A DNA stretch of 47,359 bases. Source: Promicromonospora kroppenstedtii DSM 19349. GTDB taxonomy: Bacteria; Actinomycetota; Actinomycetes; Actinomycetales; Cellulomonadaceae. Position numbers and translations under genes: made by a program. The DNA is taken from positions 15,577 to 62,935 of the forward strand of contig NZ_KI911621.1 in assembly GCF_000515355.1 (NCBI RefSeq). Reading direction: 5' to 3'. The notes below the pieces were generated by a model. It was not told the origin of the DNA, did no database searches, and worked only from the letters and a program-made list of their open reading frames with translations. This document shows positions 31,438 through 40,814 of the stretch, in pieces (the stretch's first letter is position 1; each line of letters opens with the position of its first letter).

Positions 31438-32172
31438 ATGAGACCCGCACGGCACCGCACCCCCGCCCGCGGTCCGCAGACCCCCGGCGCGACGCGAACC
31501 GCACCTCGCGCGCGCCGCCTGGTACGCGCTGCGCTCGTCGGTGTCGCGACCGGCGCCGCCATCGTCGTCATCGCGCTTCTCGTGCGCGAACAGTGGCCGC
31601 CGCTCGTGCAGTTCGACGAACGTGCAGTGACGGAGGGCGCCGCGTTCGCGGCTCAGCATCCCGAGCTGCTGCGGGCACTCATCGCATGGCAGTGGGCCTT
31701 CCTCGCAATCCACCTGCTCGTGCCCGTCGGAGCGATCTGCCTCGTCTACTGGTGGCGCACCGGCAACGCCACGCGCACCTGGTGGGCGCTCACGACGATC
31801 CTCACGGCCTGGGGCCTGTCCAACCTGCTGAAGGAGCTCGCGCGCCGCGCGCGGCCGGTGCTGGACCAGCCGGTGGAGAGCGCCGACGGCTTCTCGTTCC
31901 CGTCGGGGCACGCCGCGAACACCGCGGCGATGACCACGGCACTCGTGGCCCTCGTGTGGCCGTCGCTCAGATCGCGCGCCCTACGCGCCACGGCAATAGT
32001 CGGGGCCGCAATGCTCACGGTCGCCACCGCGGTCGACCGGGTCATGCTCGGCGTCCACTACCCCTCCGACGTGGCGGCCGGCGTCCTCTTCGGCGTCGGT
32101 TTCGTGCTGGCGTCGTACCTCGCCTACCAGCACTGGTCGGCGCCGCGCCGCGAACCGGGTACGTCCTCCTGA
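31438..32172 (+). CDS. PAP2-superfamily phosphatase, membrane protein
   Basis: 244 residues, about five to six membrane segments, first at about 33-49 (GVATGAAIVVIALLV). The three PAP2 motifs are intact: KELARRARP (KxxxxxxRP), FPSGHA, and DRVMLGVHYPSDV. It dephosphorylates lipid phosphates such as phosphatidic acid, undecaprenyl pyrophosphate or phosphatidylglycerol phosphate at the membrane. Its TGA shares a base with the ATG of a second PAP2 gene, so the two are co-translated. Confidence 0.88.
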   Translation: MRPARHRTPARGPQTPGATRTAPRARRLVRAALVGVATGAAIVVIALLVREQWPPLVQFDERAVTEGAAFAAQHPELLRALIAWQWAFLAIHLLVPVGAICLVYWWRTGNATRTWWALTTILTAWGLSNLLKELARRARPVLDQPVESADGFSFPSGHAANTAAMTTALVALVWPSLRSRALRATAIVGAAMLTVATAVDRVMLGVHYPSDVAAGVLFGVGFVLASYLAYQHWSAPRREPGTSS

Positions 32173-32855
32173 TGCTCGACCTCGATCGGTGGGCCGACGA
32201 CACCTCGACGCCCGAGGGGCGCGAGGTGCGCCGCGACCTCGGCCTGCGGGTCGGCGTCCCGGCAGCGGTGTGGTGGGTGCTCGTCGTGGGGCTCGGGTTC
32301 CTCCTGACCGGCCCCCTGGCGGGGCTCAGAGAGCAGGAGAACGCGGTCAACGAATGGTTCGTCGAGCAGCGCACGGCGACCCTCGACCTCCTCACGGAGG
32401 TCTGGGGCGTGCTGGGGACGACCGAGACGATCATCGGGATCTGCCTCGTCGTGGTCAGCGTCGTCTGGTGGCGCACCAGGCTGTGGTGGTACGCGGTGGT
32501 CCCGGCGATCGCGGTCGCCGTCCAGGCGGCGGTCTTCATGCTGGCGACGCTCGTCGTGAGCGCCGAACGCCCCGAGGTGGAACAGCTCGACGCGGCACCG
32601 CCGACCTCGAGCTTCCCGAGCGGCCACTCCGGCGCCTCGGTGGCGCTCTACGTCTCGCTCGCGCTCATGGCCCAGAGGATCCGGTACGCGTGGCTGCGCG
32701 TCAGCGTGACCGTCGTGCTGCTGGCACTGCCCCTGCTCGTCATCTACTCCCGGTTGTACCGAGGGATGCACTATCCGAGCGATGTCGCCGTGGGGGTCCT
32801 CAACGGCCTCGTGTGCGTGGTGCTCGGGTGGTATTGGCTGCGCCGGACGCCTTGA
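32172..32855 (+). CDS. Second PAP2-superfamily protein, motif 1 incomplete
   Basis: 227 residues from ATG 32172 (TGATG overlap with the first PAP2 gene). Motif 2 (FPSGHSGASVALYVS) and motif 3 (SRLYRGMHYPSDV) are good. In motif 1 the RP is present (VVSAERPEVE) but the Lys seven residues before it is replaced by Thr. It has five or six hydrophobic segments. Reduced or altered activity is possible. The pair may act on the same lipid phosphate or as a heterodimer (inference). Confidence 0.85.
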   Translation: MLDLDRWADDTSTPEGREVRRDLGLRVGVPAAVWWVLVVGLGFLLTGPLAGLREQENAVNEWFVEQRTATLDLLTEVWGVLGTTETIIGICLVVVSVVWWRTRLWWYAVVPAIAVAVQAAVFMLATLVVSAERPEVEQLDAAPPTSSFPSGHSGASVALYVSLALMAQRIRYAWLRVSVTVVLLALPLLVIYSRLYRGMHYPSDVAVGVLNGLVCVVLGWYWLRRTP

Positions 32856-32889
32856 CACGCTCCCCCACCTCCTAACACCATGGTCGAAC

Positions 32890-32903
32890 TGGGAGCGCTT
32901 CCA
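32890..32903. promoter_or_regulatory. CebR-like operator box upstream of GH6 cellulase
   Basis: TGGGAGCGCTTCCA differs at one base from the palindrome TGGGAGCGCTCCCA bound by CebR, the LacI-type cellobiose-responsive repressor of cellulolytic actinobacteria. It lies 85 bp upstream of the GH6 start. A LacI-family gene is downstream at 35200-36279. Binding by that protein is inference. Confidence 0.72.
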
Positions 32904-32987
32904 CAATCTTCCAGTTCTGTGCACGTCCCATGCATCACCGCGACGAACACGCAACGACGCGTTCGCAGAGACCCTGGGAGATCCCTC

Positions 32988-34304
32988 ATGAAACGACCCC
33001 GCCGGCTCCTGGCCGCGCTCACCGCGTGCGCGCTCGGCACCGCCCTGTTCGGCGGCACCGCCCTGATCGGCAGCGGCGGCGCCACCCAAGCCTGGGCGGC
33101 CAACGACGTCCTCGGCCCCGGTACCAAGCTCTACACCAACCCGCAGAGCTCCACGAAGGAGGCAGCGCACGCCCTGCGCGGCCAGGCGAGGCGGGACGCG
33201 CTGCTGCTCAGCAAGATCCCCAGCTCCACGTGGTTCACGGACGGCAGCCCCGCCGAGGTGGAACGGGACGTCCACAAGCTGGTGAAGCGCACCGGCACCA
33301 AGGTCCCCGTGCTGGTCGCGTACAACATCCCGTTCCGTGACTGCGCGCTCTACTCGGCCGGCGGCGCTCGCGACGTCGCGGAGTACAAGGCATGGATCGA
33401 CGGCTTCGCCGCCGGCATCGGCCGCGAGGAGGCCGCCGTCGTCCTCGAGCCCGACGGGCTCGGCGTCATCCCCTGGTACACGACGCTGGACGGGCAGCTC
33501 GAGAACTGCCGCCCGCCGGAGTACGACCCCGAGACCACCGGCAGGGACGCCGCGGCGGAGCGGTTCGAGATGCTCAACTACGCCGTCGACCGCCTGCAGG
33601 AGCTGCCGAACGCCGTCGTGTACCTCGACGGCACGAACACGTCCTGGCTGAACGTGGGCGAGGCCGCCGACCGGCTCGTCAAGGCCGGCGTCGAGCGCGC
33701 GGACGGGTTCTTCCTGAACGTGTCCAACTACGAGTTCACCGAGAACAGCGTGGCCTACGGCACCTGGATCTCCCAGTGCATCGCCTACGTCACCGAGGTC
33801 TCGCCCGGCGACTACGCGAACTGCGGCAACCAGTACTGGAGCGGCGGCCCGGCGAACGACTGGACCGGCGTGACCTTGTCCAACCAGGGAGTCTGGAGCC
33901 CGACGGCGGCCGACCCGGCGCTGAACACCGCGGGCATCGACTCGCGCTACGAGGCGGCGCTGGGCGACGTCGAGCCCACCACGCACTTCGTCGTCGACAC
34001 GAGCCGCAACGGCCGGGGCGCCTGGGCCGCGCCCGCGGGCGTCTATCCCGACGCCGAGACGTGGTGCAACCCGCCCGACCGTGGGCTGGGCCTGCGGCCC
34101 ACGACCGACACCGGCAACGAGCTCGTCGACGCCCTGCTGTGGATCAAGATCCCCGGCGAGTCCGACGGCGAGTGCTTCCGCGGCCTCGGCGGGCCGGAGG
34201 ACCCCGAGCGCGGCATGGTCGACCCGGCCGCGGGCCAGTGGTTCCCCGAGCAGGCACGGGAGCTCATCGAGCTCGCCCAGCCGCCGCTCGGCGTCCACCA
34301 CTGA
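32988..34304 (+). CDS. GH6 cellulase, secreted, catalytic domain only
   Basis: 438 residues from ATG 32988, with GGGAG seven bases ahead; the open frame back to 32880 runs through the operator and is not coding. It has a long Tat/Sec-like signal (RPRR, hydrophobic stretch, cleavage after ATQAWA). The GH6 core follows: SSTWFTDGSP, VPVLVAYNIPFRDC, VVLEPDGLGVIPW with the catalytic Asp, and FVVDTSRNGRG. Inverting hydrolysis of beta-1,4-glucan outside the cell; endo or exo mode cannot be decided by eye. There is no carbohydrate-binding module or linker. It is the first gene of a two-gene unit with GH16. Confidence 0.93.
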   Translation: MKRPRRLLAALTACALGTALFGGTALIGSGGATQAWAANDVLGPGTKLYTNPQSSTKEAAHALRGQARRDALLLSKIPSSTWFTDGSPAEVERDVHKLVKRTGTKVPVLVAYNIPFRDCALYSAGGARDVAEYKAWIDGFAAGIGREEAAVVLEPDGLGVIPWYTTLDGQLENCRPPEYDPETTGRDAAAERFEMLNYAVDRLQELPNAVVYLDGTNTSWLNVGEAADRLVKAGVERADGFFLNVSNYEFTENSVAYGTWISQCIAYVTEVSPGDYANCGNQYWSGGPANDWTGVTLSNQGVWSPTAADPALNTAGIDSRYEAALGDVEPTTHFVVDTSRNGRGAWAAPAGVYPDAETWCNPPDRGLGLRPTTDTGNELVDALLWIKIPGESDGECFRGLGGPEDPERGMVDPAAGQWFPEQARELIELAQPPLGVHH

Positions 34305-34378
34305 CGACCTTCACCCGCCCAGCCCGGCACCACCCACCAGCCAGGCACCACCCACCACGAGTACCAACGGAGGTACGC

Positions 34379-35182
34379 ATGCGATCGACGACGACGCAGC
34401 CCCGCTCCACCGCCCGACCGCGGCGCCGGCTCCTGGGCCTGGCCCCGGCGCTGGCCCTCGGCCTGCTGCTCGGGCTCTCGGCGACACCTGGTCTGACGCC
34501 CCCGGCCGCCGCCGTCGGCGGCAGCTTCACCGACAACCTCGACTCGTACAACACCGGCCGCTGGAACAAGGCCGACGGCTGGAGCAACGGCGGCATGTTC
34601 AACGCCGGCTGGCGGGCCGACCACGTCTGGCACAGCGGCGGCGTGATGGGCCTGAACCTGAACAACACGCCGTGCCCGAGCGGCTGCTCGGGCAAGCCGT
34701 ACGCCTCCGGGGAGTACCGCAGCAACGAGCTGTACTCCTACGGGCGCTTCGAGGTCCGCATGAAGGCGGCGTCCGGGTCGGGGATCGTCACCTCGTTCTT
34801 CACCTACACCGGGCCGAGCGACGGCCAGCCGTGGGACGAGATCGACGTGGAGATCCTCGGCAAGAACACGTGGCAGATGCAGACCAACTACTTCACGAAC
34901 GGCGTCGGCGGGCACGAGTCGGTCATCAACCTCGGCTTCGACGCCGCGGCCGGGTACCACGACTACGCCATCGAGTGGTGGAACGGCGGCACGATCAACT
35001 GGTTCGTCGACGGCCGCCTCGTCCACCAGGAGAACGGCTCGCGGGGCCCGCTCCCCACGCGCCCGCAGCGCATCATGATGAACCTGTGGCCGGGGACCGG
35101 CGTCGACAGCTGGCTCGGGCCGTTCAACTACACCGGCCAGCGGACGGCGACCTACGACTGGGTCAAGTACACGCAGTACTGA
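34379..35182 (+). CDS. GH16 glucanase (lichenase-like), secreted
   Basis: 267 residues from ATG 34379, with CGGAGG five bases ahead. It has an Arg-rich signal peptide (TARPRRRLLGLAPALALGLL; cleavage near PPAAA). The mature chain has the GH16 jelly roll with the catalytic motif WDEIDVEILGK (ExDxE), YSYGRFEVRMKAASGSGIV, TNYFTNGVGGHE and YHDYAIEWWNGGTINWFVDG. This set is typical of beta-1,3-1,4-glucanases (EC 3.2.1.73). The 74-bp gap after GH6 holds a small imperfect repeat of CACCACCCACCA but no terminator, so both genes are probably one transcript. Confidence 0.92.
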   Translation: MRSTTTQPRSTARPRRRLLGLAPALALGLLLGLSATPGLTPPAAAVGGSFTDNLDSYNTGRWNKADGWSNGGMFNAGWRADHVWHSGGVMGLNLNNTPCPSGCSGKPYASGEYRSNELYSYGRFEVRMKAASGSGIVTSFFTYTGPSDGQPWDEIDVEILGKNTWQMQTNYFTNGVGGHESVINLGFDAAAGYHDYAIEWWNGGTINWFVDGRLVHQENGSRGPLPTRPQRIMMNLWPGTGVDSWLGPFNYTGQRTATYDWVKYTQY

Positions 35183-35199
35183 TCTCGCCCGGCGCGGGG

Positions 35200-36279
35200 T
35201 CAGGCCCCGCCCGGCGCCGACCCCCGCACGACCAGGCGGGTCGGCAGGATGACCGGGGTCGGCGACTCACCACCGATCAGGCGCACCAGCATCGTGGCCA
35301 TCTCCTGACCGAGACCACGGATCGGCTGGCTGACGGTGGTGAGCGCCGGCTCCGTGTGCTGCGCGATCTCCAGGTCGTCGAAGCCCACCACCGCGACGTC
35401 GTCGGGCACGCGGCGGCCCTGCGCCTTGAGGGTGCGGACGGCGCCGGCCGCCATGTTGTCCGAGGCGGCGAAGACGCCGTCGATGTCGGGGTGGACGGCG
35501 AGCAGCCGCTCCATCGCCCGGGCACCACCCTCGAAGCTGAAGTCGGCGTGCTCGACCAGGTCCGAGCGGCATCGTGCCACGGCCATGGCGTCCACGAACC
35601 CGTCGTACCGGGCGACGGAGGCCTGCAGGTCCATCGGGCCCGTGATGGTGGCGATGCGGGTGCGCCCGGATCCGAGCAGGTGCTCGGCGGCGAGTCGGGC
35701 ACCGCCCCGGTTGTCGACGTCGACGTACCACCGCGCCTCGCCGTGCAGCGGCCGGCCGCCGACCACGACCGGCAGCCCGGTCGCCGCCACGAGCCGGTTC
35801 AGCGGGTCGTCCCCGCGCAGGGCCATGAGCATCAGCCCGTCGGAGCGCCGTGACCGCAGCACGCGCTCGAGCCGAGCCTGACCCCGCTCCGACGACGCCA
35901 GCATGAGCGTCAGGTCCAGATCCGACCGGTCCAGCGCTCCCGCCACGCCGACGAGCACCTGGGAGAAGAACGGGTCGCCGAACAGTGCCGGGTCGTCGTC
36001 GGACACCGCCAGGACCACGGAGCTGCCTGTGCTCGTCGCCAGCGCACGAGCCGTCGCGTTGGGAACGTAGCCGAGCTCGGTCGCCGCGCGGGCCACGGCC
36101 TCCCGCTTGGCGGGACTGACGTTGCGGGCGTTGTTCATGGCGCGGGACGCCACCGAGCGCGACACCCCGGCCCGCAGCGCGACCTCGTCGAGGGTGGGCA
36201 CCTTGAACACACTGTCGGGCAGCTGTCCGGGCGAGGTCTCGCGACGGTCCACCGGACCGGCCGTCGTGGAGTCAGGCAT
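35200..36279 (-). CDS. LacI-family regulator, probable cellobiose-type repressor
   Basis: 359 residues. A 25-residue tail precedes the LacI HTH (VPTLDEVALRAGVSRSVASR, hinge VPNATARALATSTGSS), followed by a periplasmic-binding-like effector domain (VYVDVDNRGGARLAAEHLLG-type segment, VFAASDNMAAGAVRTLKAQG, VAVVGFDDLEIAQHTEPAL). It meets the GH16 gene tail to tail with a 17-bp gap. The CebR-like box before GH6 makes it the natural local regulator, releasing DNA on binding a cello- or glucan oligosaccharide. I do not assign cebR firmly because cebEFG transport genes are not in view. Confidence 0.88.
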   Translation of the reverse strand: MPDSTTAGPVDRRETSPGQLPDSVFKVPTLDEVALRAGVSRSVASRAMNNARNVSPAKREAVARAATELGYVPNATARALATSTGSSVVLAVSDDDPALFGDPFFSQVLVGVAGALDRSDLDLTLMLASSERGQARLERVLRSRRSDGLMLMALRGDDPLNRLVAATGLPVVVGGRPLHGEARWYVDVDNRGGARLAAEHLLGSGRTRIATITGPMDLQASVARYDGFVDAMAVARCRSDLVEHADFSFEGGARAMERLLAVHPDIDGVFAASDNMAAGAVRTLKAQGRRVPDDVAVVGFDDLEIAQHTEPALTTVSQPIRGLGQEMATMLVRLIGGESPTPVILPTRLVVRGSAPGGA

Positions 36280-36333
36280 GCGGCTCAGCCTAGTGCGGGC
36301 CCCCGCGGCGCCCGCGACCGACGATCCCCACGC

Positions 36334-38463
36334 TCACCACGCCGTCCGCACGTACACCAGCGTCTGCCGCAGCTCCTCGAACCCGTAGGAGTCCTGCTCC
36401 TGCAGCCGCTCCATCTCCGCACTGTCGTGCTCCGTCCAGACGACCCGGCTCCCGGACCCGGCCACGTCCAGCCACGAGACCCCCTCGGAGTCGGGGCCGA
36501 GCGTCGTCAATGCCGGCACCTCCACCCCGTCCCGCGCGTGCAGCCGCAGGTAGTAGATGTCCCCGTCGCCCGCCCAGAGCACCCCGTCGTCGAGAGCCCC
36601 GATCGTCCACCCGGCGTCCTCGCGAACGACGGTGGCCTCTCGCGACCCGGTATCGACCGCCACCATCCACTGCCCCGACTCGAACAGCAGCATGTCCCCG
36701 GACAGGAACGCGTAGTGGTTCCACGCCGCGTCCTGATCGAGCCGCACGAGCTCCCGCAGGCCGGTACCTGCGGAGAGAAGCCCCATCACGCTCGGCCCCT
36801 CGGCGGGATTGCGCGAGACGACGACACCCTCGTCACTGTCCGAGATCGCGCACACGTCCGTCACCACGTCCCGGTCGACGTCGGCCTCGGGCGCCTCCAG
36901 GTCCACCAGATCGACCGACCCCACGCACCGGTCCGCGGCACCGAAGTTCTGGTCCGTGACGTGCAGGATCGCGAGCGTCCGTCCTCCCGCCGCGATCTTC
37001 CAGACTCTCCGTGCGGGGTCCGGCTGGTATCGCGCGACCGTACGGACCTCGCCGTCCGGCGCCTGCACCTTGACCACGACCGGCTCCTCCTCGAAGAACC
37101 CCCTGGTCCAGGCGACATGCGTCTCCGTGAGGACCGGGCTGCCGACGTCGAGATACGGGGGACGCTCGGCGTCGGACGTGCCCGACGAGCCCGACACGGC
37201 GGCCGAGAGCTGCCAGTGCTCCAGGACGGACTCGCCGTCCGCCCCGGCGGTCGGTCGCGCCAGCACCGTGATCAGCTCCGACGCAGGGCCGACGTCGGGC
37301 CTGCGCGGTGCGGCGACCAGTGTGCCGTCGCGACGCACCGCGAACGGAACGTTGAGATCGCTCCCGATGAAGGCTCCGACCATGAAACCAGGAGGATTCC
37401 CCAGGTCCACCCGGTGCTCGGTGACGTAGTCGACGCACTCGACCGCCGGCCGGGCGTCCGCGGCGTCGAGCGCCCGGACGACCGTGAAGCCCCCGGTCGG
37501 GGCGTCCGCAGGGACCGGGATCGTCCCGGTCGCCTCCGGCGTGGCGGGCTCCGCGGCACAGTCGGGGGCAGCGGCAGCCATCTCCGGGATGTCGAGATCC
37601 CCCAGCCCGACGGCGGCGTCCTGCCCGGTCACGGCGTCGTCGTCCCGGACCGCGTCCTCGTCACGGGCCGCGCCGTCGTCGTCACGATCCGTGTCGACCG
37701 CGGGCAGGCCGAACGTCTCCACCACCCAGCGGTGCGCCGGCGTCGTGACGGCGTCGAGCACCGGCACCCCGACGGGACCGTGCACGACCAGGGCGAGCAG
37801 AGCGCAGACCGCGACCGCGGCGGCACTCACCACAGCGTTGCGCCGCGCCCGACGCGCGGCCACGGCCTTGCTACGGTCCAGCGCCTCGCGGCCGTCGAAG
37901 ACCGGCTCGTCCACGGCCTCCGGGTCGACGTCGGTCAGGAGCGAGCGCAGCCGGTCGAGACCGCGGGAGCCGGCGGCCTTGACGGTGCCGACGGATCGAC
38001 CGATCTCGCGGGCGACCTCCGCCTCCGGCAGGTCGAGGATGTGCCGCAGCACCACGACCCGCCGCTGCTGCGGCGAGAGGCTCCCGAGGGCCCGCGCGAG
38101 CTCGTCGCGGAGGGCGACCTGCGCGGCGTGGTCGTCCTCGTGCGCGACCGGGAGCTTCTCGTCGCCCGGGACGTCGGTCAGCCGCGTCCGCCGCCACGTA
38201 TCCGTCTTGAGGTTGACCAGCACCTTCCGCGCGTACGCGCGCGGGCTCCCGGCCCGGGCGGCGTCCCAGCGCCGGTAGACGCGCTCGAACGTGCCCTGCA
38301 CCAGGTCTTCGGCCGGGGCCCGCTCGCCGACCAGGAAGAACGCCGTCCGGTACAGGTACGGCCCCTCGGTCTCCACGAACGCGACGAACTCCTCGTCGCG
38401 CGACCGGTCGCCCACCCGGACCTCGACCTGTCTGCCCACAAGTGTCTCCATGCTCCTACCCAC
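36334..38463 (-). CDS. ECF sigma factor (SigE-family) fused to a membrane and extracellular domain
   Basis: 709 residues; GTG 38463 or ATG 38451 as start (an AGGAG abuts the ATG). Residues 20-185 are a complete ECF sigma factor: region 2 (FVAFVETEGPYLYRTAFFLV, DLVQGTFERVYRRW) and region 4 (LGSLSPQQRRVVVLRHILDL, GRSVGTVKAAGSRGLDRLR). One membrane helix follows (AVVSAAAVAVCALLALVVHG, about 215-234). Then come a Thr/Asp-rich linker and some 400 residues of repeated beta strands with W or Y at strand ends (propeller-like). The extracellular part may sense or scaffold; the sigma part would lie in the cytoplasm tethered to the membrane. No separate anti-sigma gene is adjacent. Target genes unknown. 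Confidence 0.85.
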   Translation of the reverse strand: MGRSMETLVGRQVEVRVGDRSRDEEFVAFVETEGPYLYRTAFFLVGERAPAEDLVQGTFERVYRRWDAARAGSPRAYARKVLVNLKTDTWRRTRLTDVPGDEKLPVAHEDDHAAQVALRDELARALGSLSPQQRRVVVLRHILDLPEAEVAREIGRSVGTVKAAGSRGLDRLRSLLTDVDPEAVDEPVFDGREALDRSKAVAARRARRNAVVSAAAVAVCALLALVVHGPVGVPVLDAVTTPAHRWVVETFGLPAVDTDRDDDGAARDEDAVRDDDAVTGQDAAVGLGDLDIPEMAAAAPDCAAEPATPEATGTIPVPADAPTGGFTVVRALDAADARPAVECVDYVTEHRVDLGNPPGFMVGAFIGSDLNVPFAVRRDGTLVAAPRRPDVGPASELITVLARPTAGADGESVLEHWQLSAAVSGSSGTSDAERPPYLDVGSPVLTETHVAWTRGFFEEEPVVVKVQAPDGEVRTVARYQPDPARRVWKIAAGGRTLAILHVTDQNFGAADRCVGSVDLVDLEAPEADVDRDVVTDVCAISDSDEGVVVSRNPAEGPSVMGLLSAGTGLRELVRLDQDAAWNHYAFLSGDMLLFESGQWMVAVDTGSREATVVREDAGWTIGALDDGVLWAGDGDIYYLRLHARDGVEVPALTTLGPDSEGVSWLDVAGSGSRVVWTEHDSAEMERLQEQDSYGFEELRQTLVYVRTAW

Positions 38464-38936
38464 GCGCCGGGACCGCCGCAGGTTGAGACCGTACCCGGGC
38501 CTCTTGCCCGACCGGGGTTCGACCTCTGACCAGCGCCGACACGGTCCGTGCGCCCAGGCCGCACCGTCCGGGTGGCGTTGGCCCCGGCAACCGCAGGACT
38601 TTGGTCCCTGGACCGGCGGCGGTGACGTCGATCACGCTGGTTCGGTGCTCACCACGGTGAGAGCCAGACCGCCGATCGACAGGACCAACGCATGAACCGC
38701 ACGTGGAAGATGGCAGTCGCCCCGGTGCGCCGACCGGTCACGACTACGCGGTCCGCAGGATCCTCGAGGAGCTGGCGCGCGCGAGGTCGCTGGCCGACGA
38801 GCTGGCCGACCGGCTACGGCAGACCGCCGCGCCGTCGCCGCCGCGGCTGCCCTGACGGGAGCCGCTGCTTCGACCACTTCCGAGTCGGAACGGGGCCCGG
38901 ACCGGACGGCACCGCAGTGGACAGCGGGAGGATTCC
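38464..38936. other. 473-bp intergenic region with one doubtful small gene
   Basis: Separates the minus-strand sigma-factor fusion from the plus-strand ABC operon, so it must hold both promoters. No clear promoter boxes seen. The only gene candidate is 38703-38855; another frame from ATG 38692 encodes an Arg/Trp-rich sequence with no features. Confidence 0.5.
38703..38855 (+). CDS. Possible 50-residue helical protein
   Basis: From GTG 38703 the frame reads to TGA 38855 and yields a plausible amphipathic helix (DYAVRRILEELARARSLADE, LADRLRQTAAPSP) with actinobacterial codon use. There is no good SD and no known family. It would lie 81 bp ahead of the ABC ATPase gene. It may equally be a gene remnant. 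Confidence 0.3.
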   Translation: MEDGSRPGAPTGHDYAVRRILEELARARSLADELADRLRQTAAPSPPRLP

Positions 38937-39962
38937 ATGACCGACTCGCCGGCTGTCGAGGCACGCGGCCTCGTCAAGCACTTCACCAGCCGCAAGTCCG
39001 TCACCAAGGCCGTCGACGGTATCGACCTGTCGATCGGCGAGGGCAGCGTCTTCGGCCTGCTCGGCCCCAACGGGGCCGGCAAGACCACGGTCGTCCGCAT
39101 GCTCGCCACCCTGCTGCGGCCCGACGCCGGGACCGCCAGCGTCCTGGGCCACGACGTGGTGCACGACGCCGACGCCGTCCGCTCCGCCGTCGGCCTCACC
39201 GGGCAGTACGCGTCCGTGGACGAGGACCTGACCGGCACGGAGAACCTCATCATGCTCGCCCGCCTCTACGGCTTCGCGCCCGCCGCGGCCCGCCGCCGGG
39301 TCCAGGGCCTGCTGGAGGCGTTCGACCTGGCCGACGCCGGATCGCGCCAGGTCAAGACCTACTCCGGCGGCATGCACCGGCGCATCGACCTCGCCGCCTC
39401 GCTCGTGCTCGCCCCGCGCGTGCTGTTCCTGGACGAGCCGACCACAGGCCTGGATCCACGCAGCCGCAACCAGGTGTGGGACATCGTCCGCGTGCTGGTG
39501 GACGACGGCGCCACCGTGCTGCTCACGACGCAGTACCTCGACGAGGCCGACCAGCTCGCCGACCGCATCGCCGTCGTCGACCACGGTCGGACCATCGCCG
39601 AGGGGACATCCAGCGACCTCAAGCGGTCGGTCGGCGAGGGGGCCGTGCACCTGCGCGTCGCCGAGGTGACCGACCGCACCCGGGCCGCCGAGATCACCGA
39701 GCGCGTGCTCGGCACCGAGGTCACCTACGACTCCGACCCGCACGCCATCGCGGCCCGCGTCCCGGACGACGGCGCGGACGCCGTCCCCCGCCTGCTCCCC
39801 GCCCTGACCGAGGCCGGGATCAGCGTGCCCGAGTTCACGCTCGGCCAGCCGAGCCTCGACGAGGTCTTCCTCGCCCTCACCGGCCAGCCCGTGCCGGACG
39901 ACGAGGAGCCGGCCCCGGAGCACGGCACCCGATCCCGCGAGACCACCGAGGTGCCGCGATGA
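38937..39962 (+). CDS. DrrA-type ABC exporter ATPase
   Basis: 341 residues from ATG 38937, with GGGAGG ahead. Walker [10 protein letters not shown], signature YSGGMHRR, Walker [14 protein letters not shown] and the H-loop region [15 protein letters not shown] are intact. The C-terminal extension with [15 protein letters not shown] is the hallmark of the daunorubicin-resistance (DrrA/CcmA-like) family. It powers drug or lipid export with the adjacent permease, whose start overlaps by four bases (ATGA). Confidence 0.95.
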   Translation: MTDSPAVEARGLVKHFTSRKSVTKAVDGIDLSIGEGSVFGLLGPNGAGKTTVVRMLATLLRPDAGTASVLGHDVVHDADAVRSAVGLTGQYASVDEDLTGTENLIMLARLYGFAPAAARRRVQGLLEAFDLADAGSRQVKTYSGGMHRRIDLAASLVLAPRVLFLDEPTTGLDPRSRNQVWDIVRVLVDDGATVLLTTQYLDEADQLADRIAVVDHGRTIAEGTSSDLKRSVGEGAVHLRVAEVTDRTRAAEITERVLGTEVTYDSDPHAIAARVPDDGADAVPRLLPALTEAGISVPEFTLGQPSLDEVFLALTGQPVPDDEEPAPEHGTRSRETTEVPR

Positions 39963-40768
39963 CCGTCACGACCCTGCGCGACGCCGTCGCCCTGACCGAC
40001 CGGCCCACCCGGCCGTCTGCGCTCGGGACCACGCTGACGTTCGGCTGGCGCGCGCTGCTGAAGATCAAGCACGTGCCCGAGCAGCTCTTCGACGTGCTGG
40101 TCTCCCCCGTCATCTTCACGCTGATGTTCACGTACCTGTTCGGCGGGGCGCTGGCCGGCTCCACGCAGGCGTACGTGCAGTTCCTGCTGCCGGGCATCCT
40201 GGTGCAGACGATCCTGTTCGTGACCATCTACACCGGCTACACGCTCAACAACGACATCTCCAAGGGCGTGTTCGACCGGTTCCGCTCGCTGCCGATCTGG
40301 CGCCCGTCGCCCGTGGTCGGCGCCCTCCTGGGCGACACCGTGCGCTACACGATCGCCTCGGTGATCACGATCGCGCTGGGCCTCCTGCTGGGATTCCGGC
40401 CCGAGGGCGGGCTGGCGGGCGTGGTACTCGGCGTGCTGCTCCTGCTGGTGTTCGCCTTCGCGCTGAGCTGGACGTTCATCATCCTGGGGCTGCTGGTCCG
40501 CTCGCCGAACGCCGTCATGGGCATCTCGATGCTGGTGCTCATGCCGCTGACGTTCGCCTCGAACGTGTTCGTCGACCCGGCCACCATGCCGTCCGGGCTG
40601 CGCGCGTTCGTCGAGGTGAACCCCGTGACCCACCTGGTCACCGCGGAGCGCAGCCTGATGGCGGGCAGCCCGGACACGTCCGCGATCCTCTGGGTGCTGG
40701 TCGCGTCCGTCGTCCTGACGGCAGTGCTGGGGCCGATCGCGATGCGGATCTACCGGACCAAGACCTGA
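39959..40768 (+). CDS. DrrB-type ABC-2 permease
   Basis: 269 residues from ATG 39959. Six hydrophobic segments (e.g. [60 protein letters not shown]) and the ABC-2 signature around [20 protein letters not shown], then [14 protein letters not shown]. It forms the membrane part of the exporter with the preceding ATPase. Substrate unknown; homologues export anthracyclines, glycolipids or peptides. Confidence 0.93.
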   Translation: MTVTTLRDAVALTDRPTRPSALGTTLTFGWRALLKIKHVPEQLFDVLVSPVIFTLMFTYLFGGALAGSTQAYVQFLLPGILVQTILFVTIYTGYTLNNDISKGVFDRFRSLPIWRPSPVVGALLGDTVRYTIASVITIALGLLLGFRPEGGLAGVVLGVLLLLVFAFALSWTFIILGLLVRSPNAVMGISMLVLMPLTFASNVFVDPATMPSGLRAFVEVNPVTHLVTAERSLMAGSPDTSAILWVLVASVVLTAVLGPIAMRIYRTKT

Positions 40769-40814
40769 GCCCTGGCCGGAGTTCCGGAACCGGGGCGCGC
40801 CTACGATCGAGGTC

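Noticed and set aside
32124-34301. Long open frame on the minus strand opposite the second PAP2 and GH6 genes (over 700 codons)
   Set aside because: Antisense shadow caused by high GC; the plus strand has signal peptide, GH6 motifs, SD and operator, and the minus-strand product has no recognisable domains.
36427-38529. Long plus-strand open frame opposite the sigma-factor fusion
   Set aside because: Composition is the typical GC-rich antisense pattern (Arg/His/Pro/Asp runs); the minus strand has clear sigma regions and a membrane helix.
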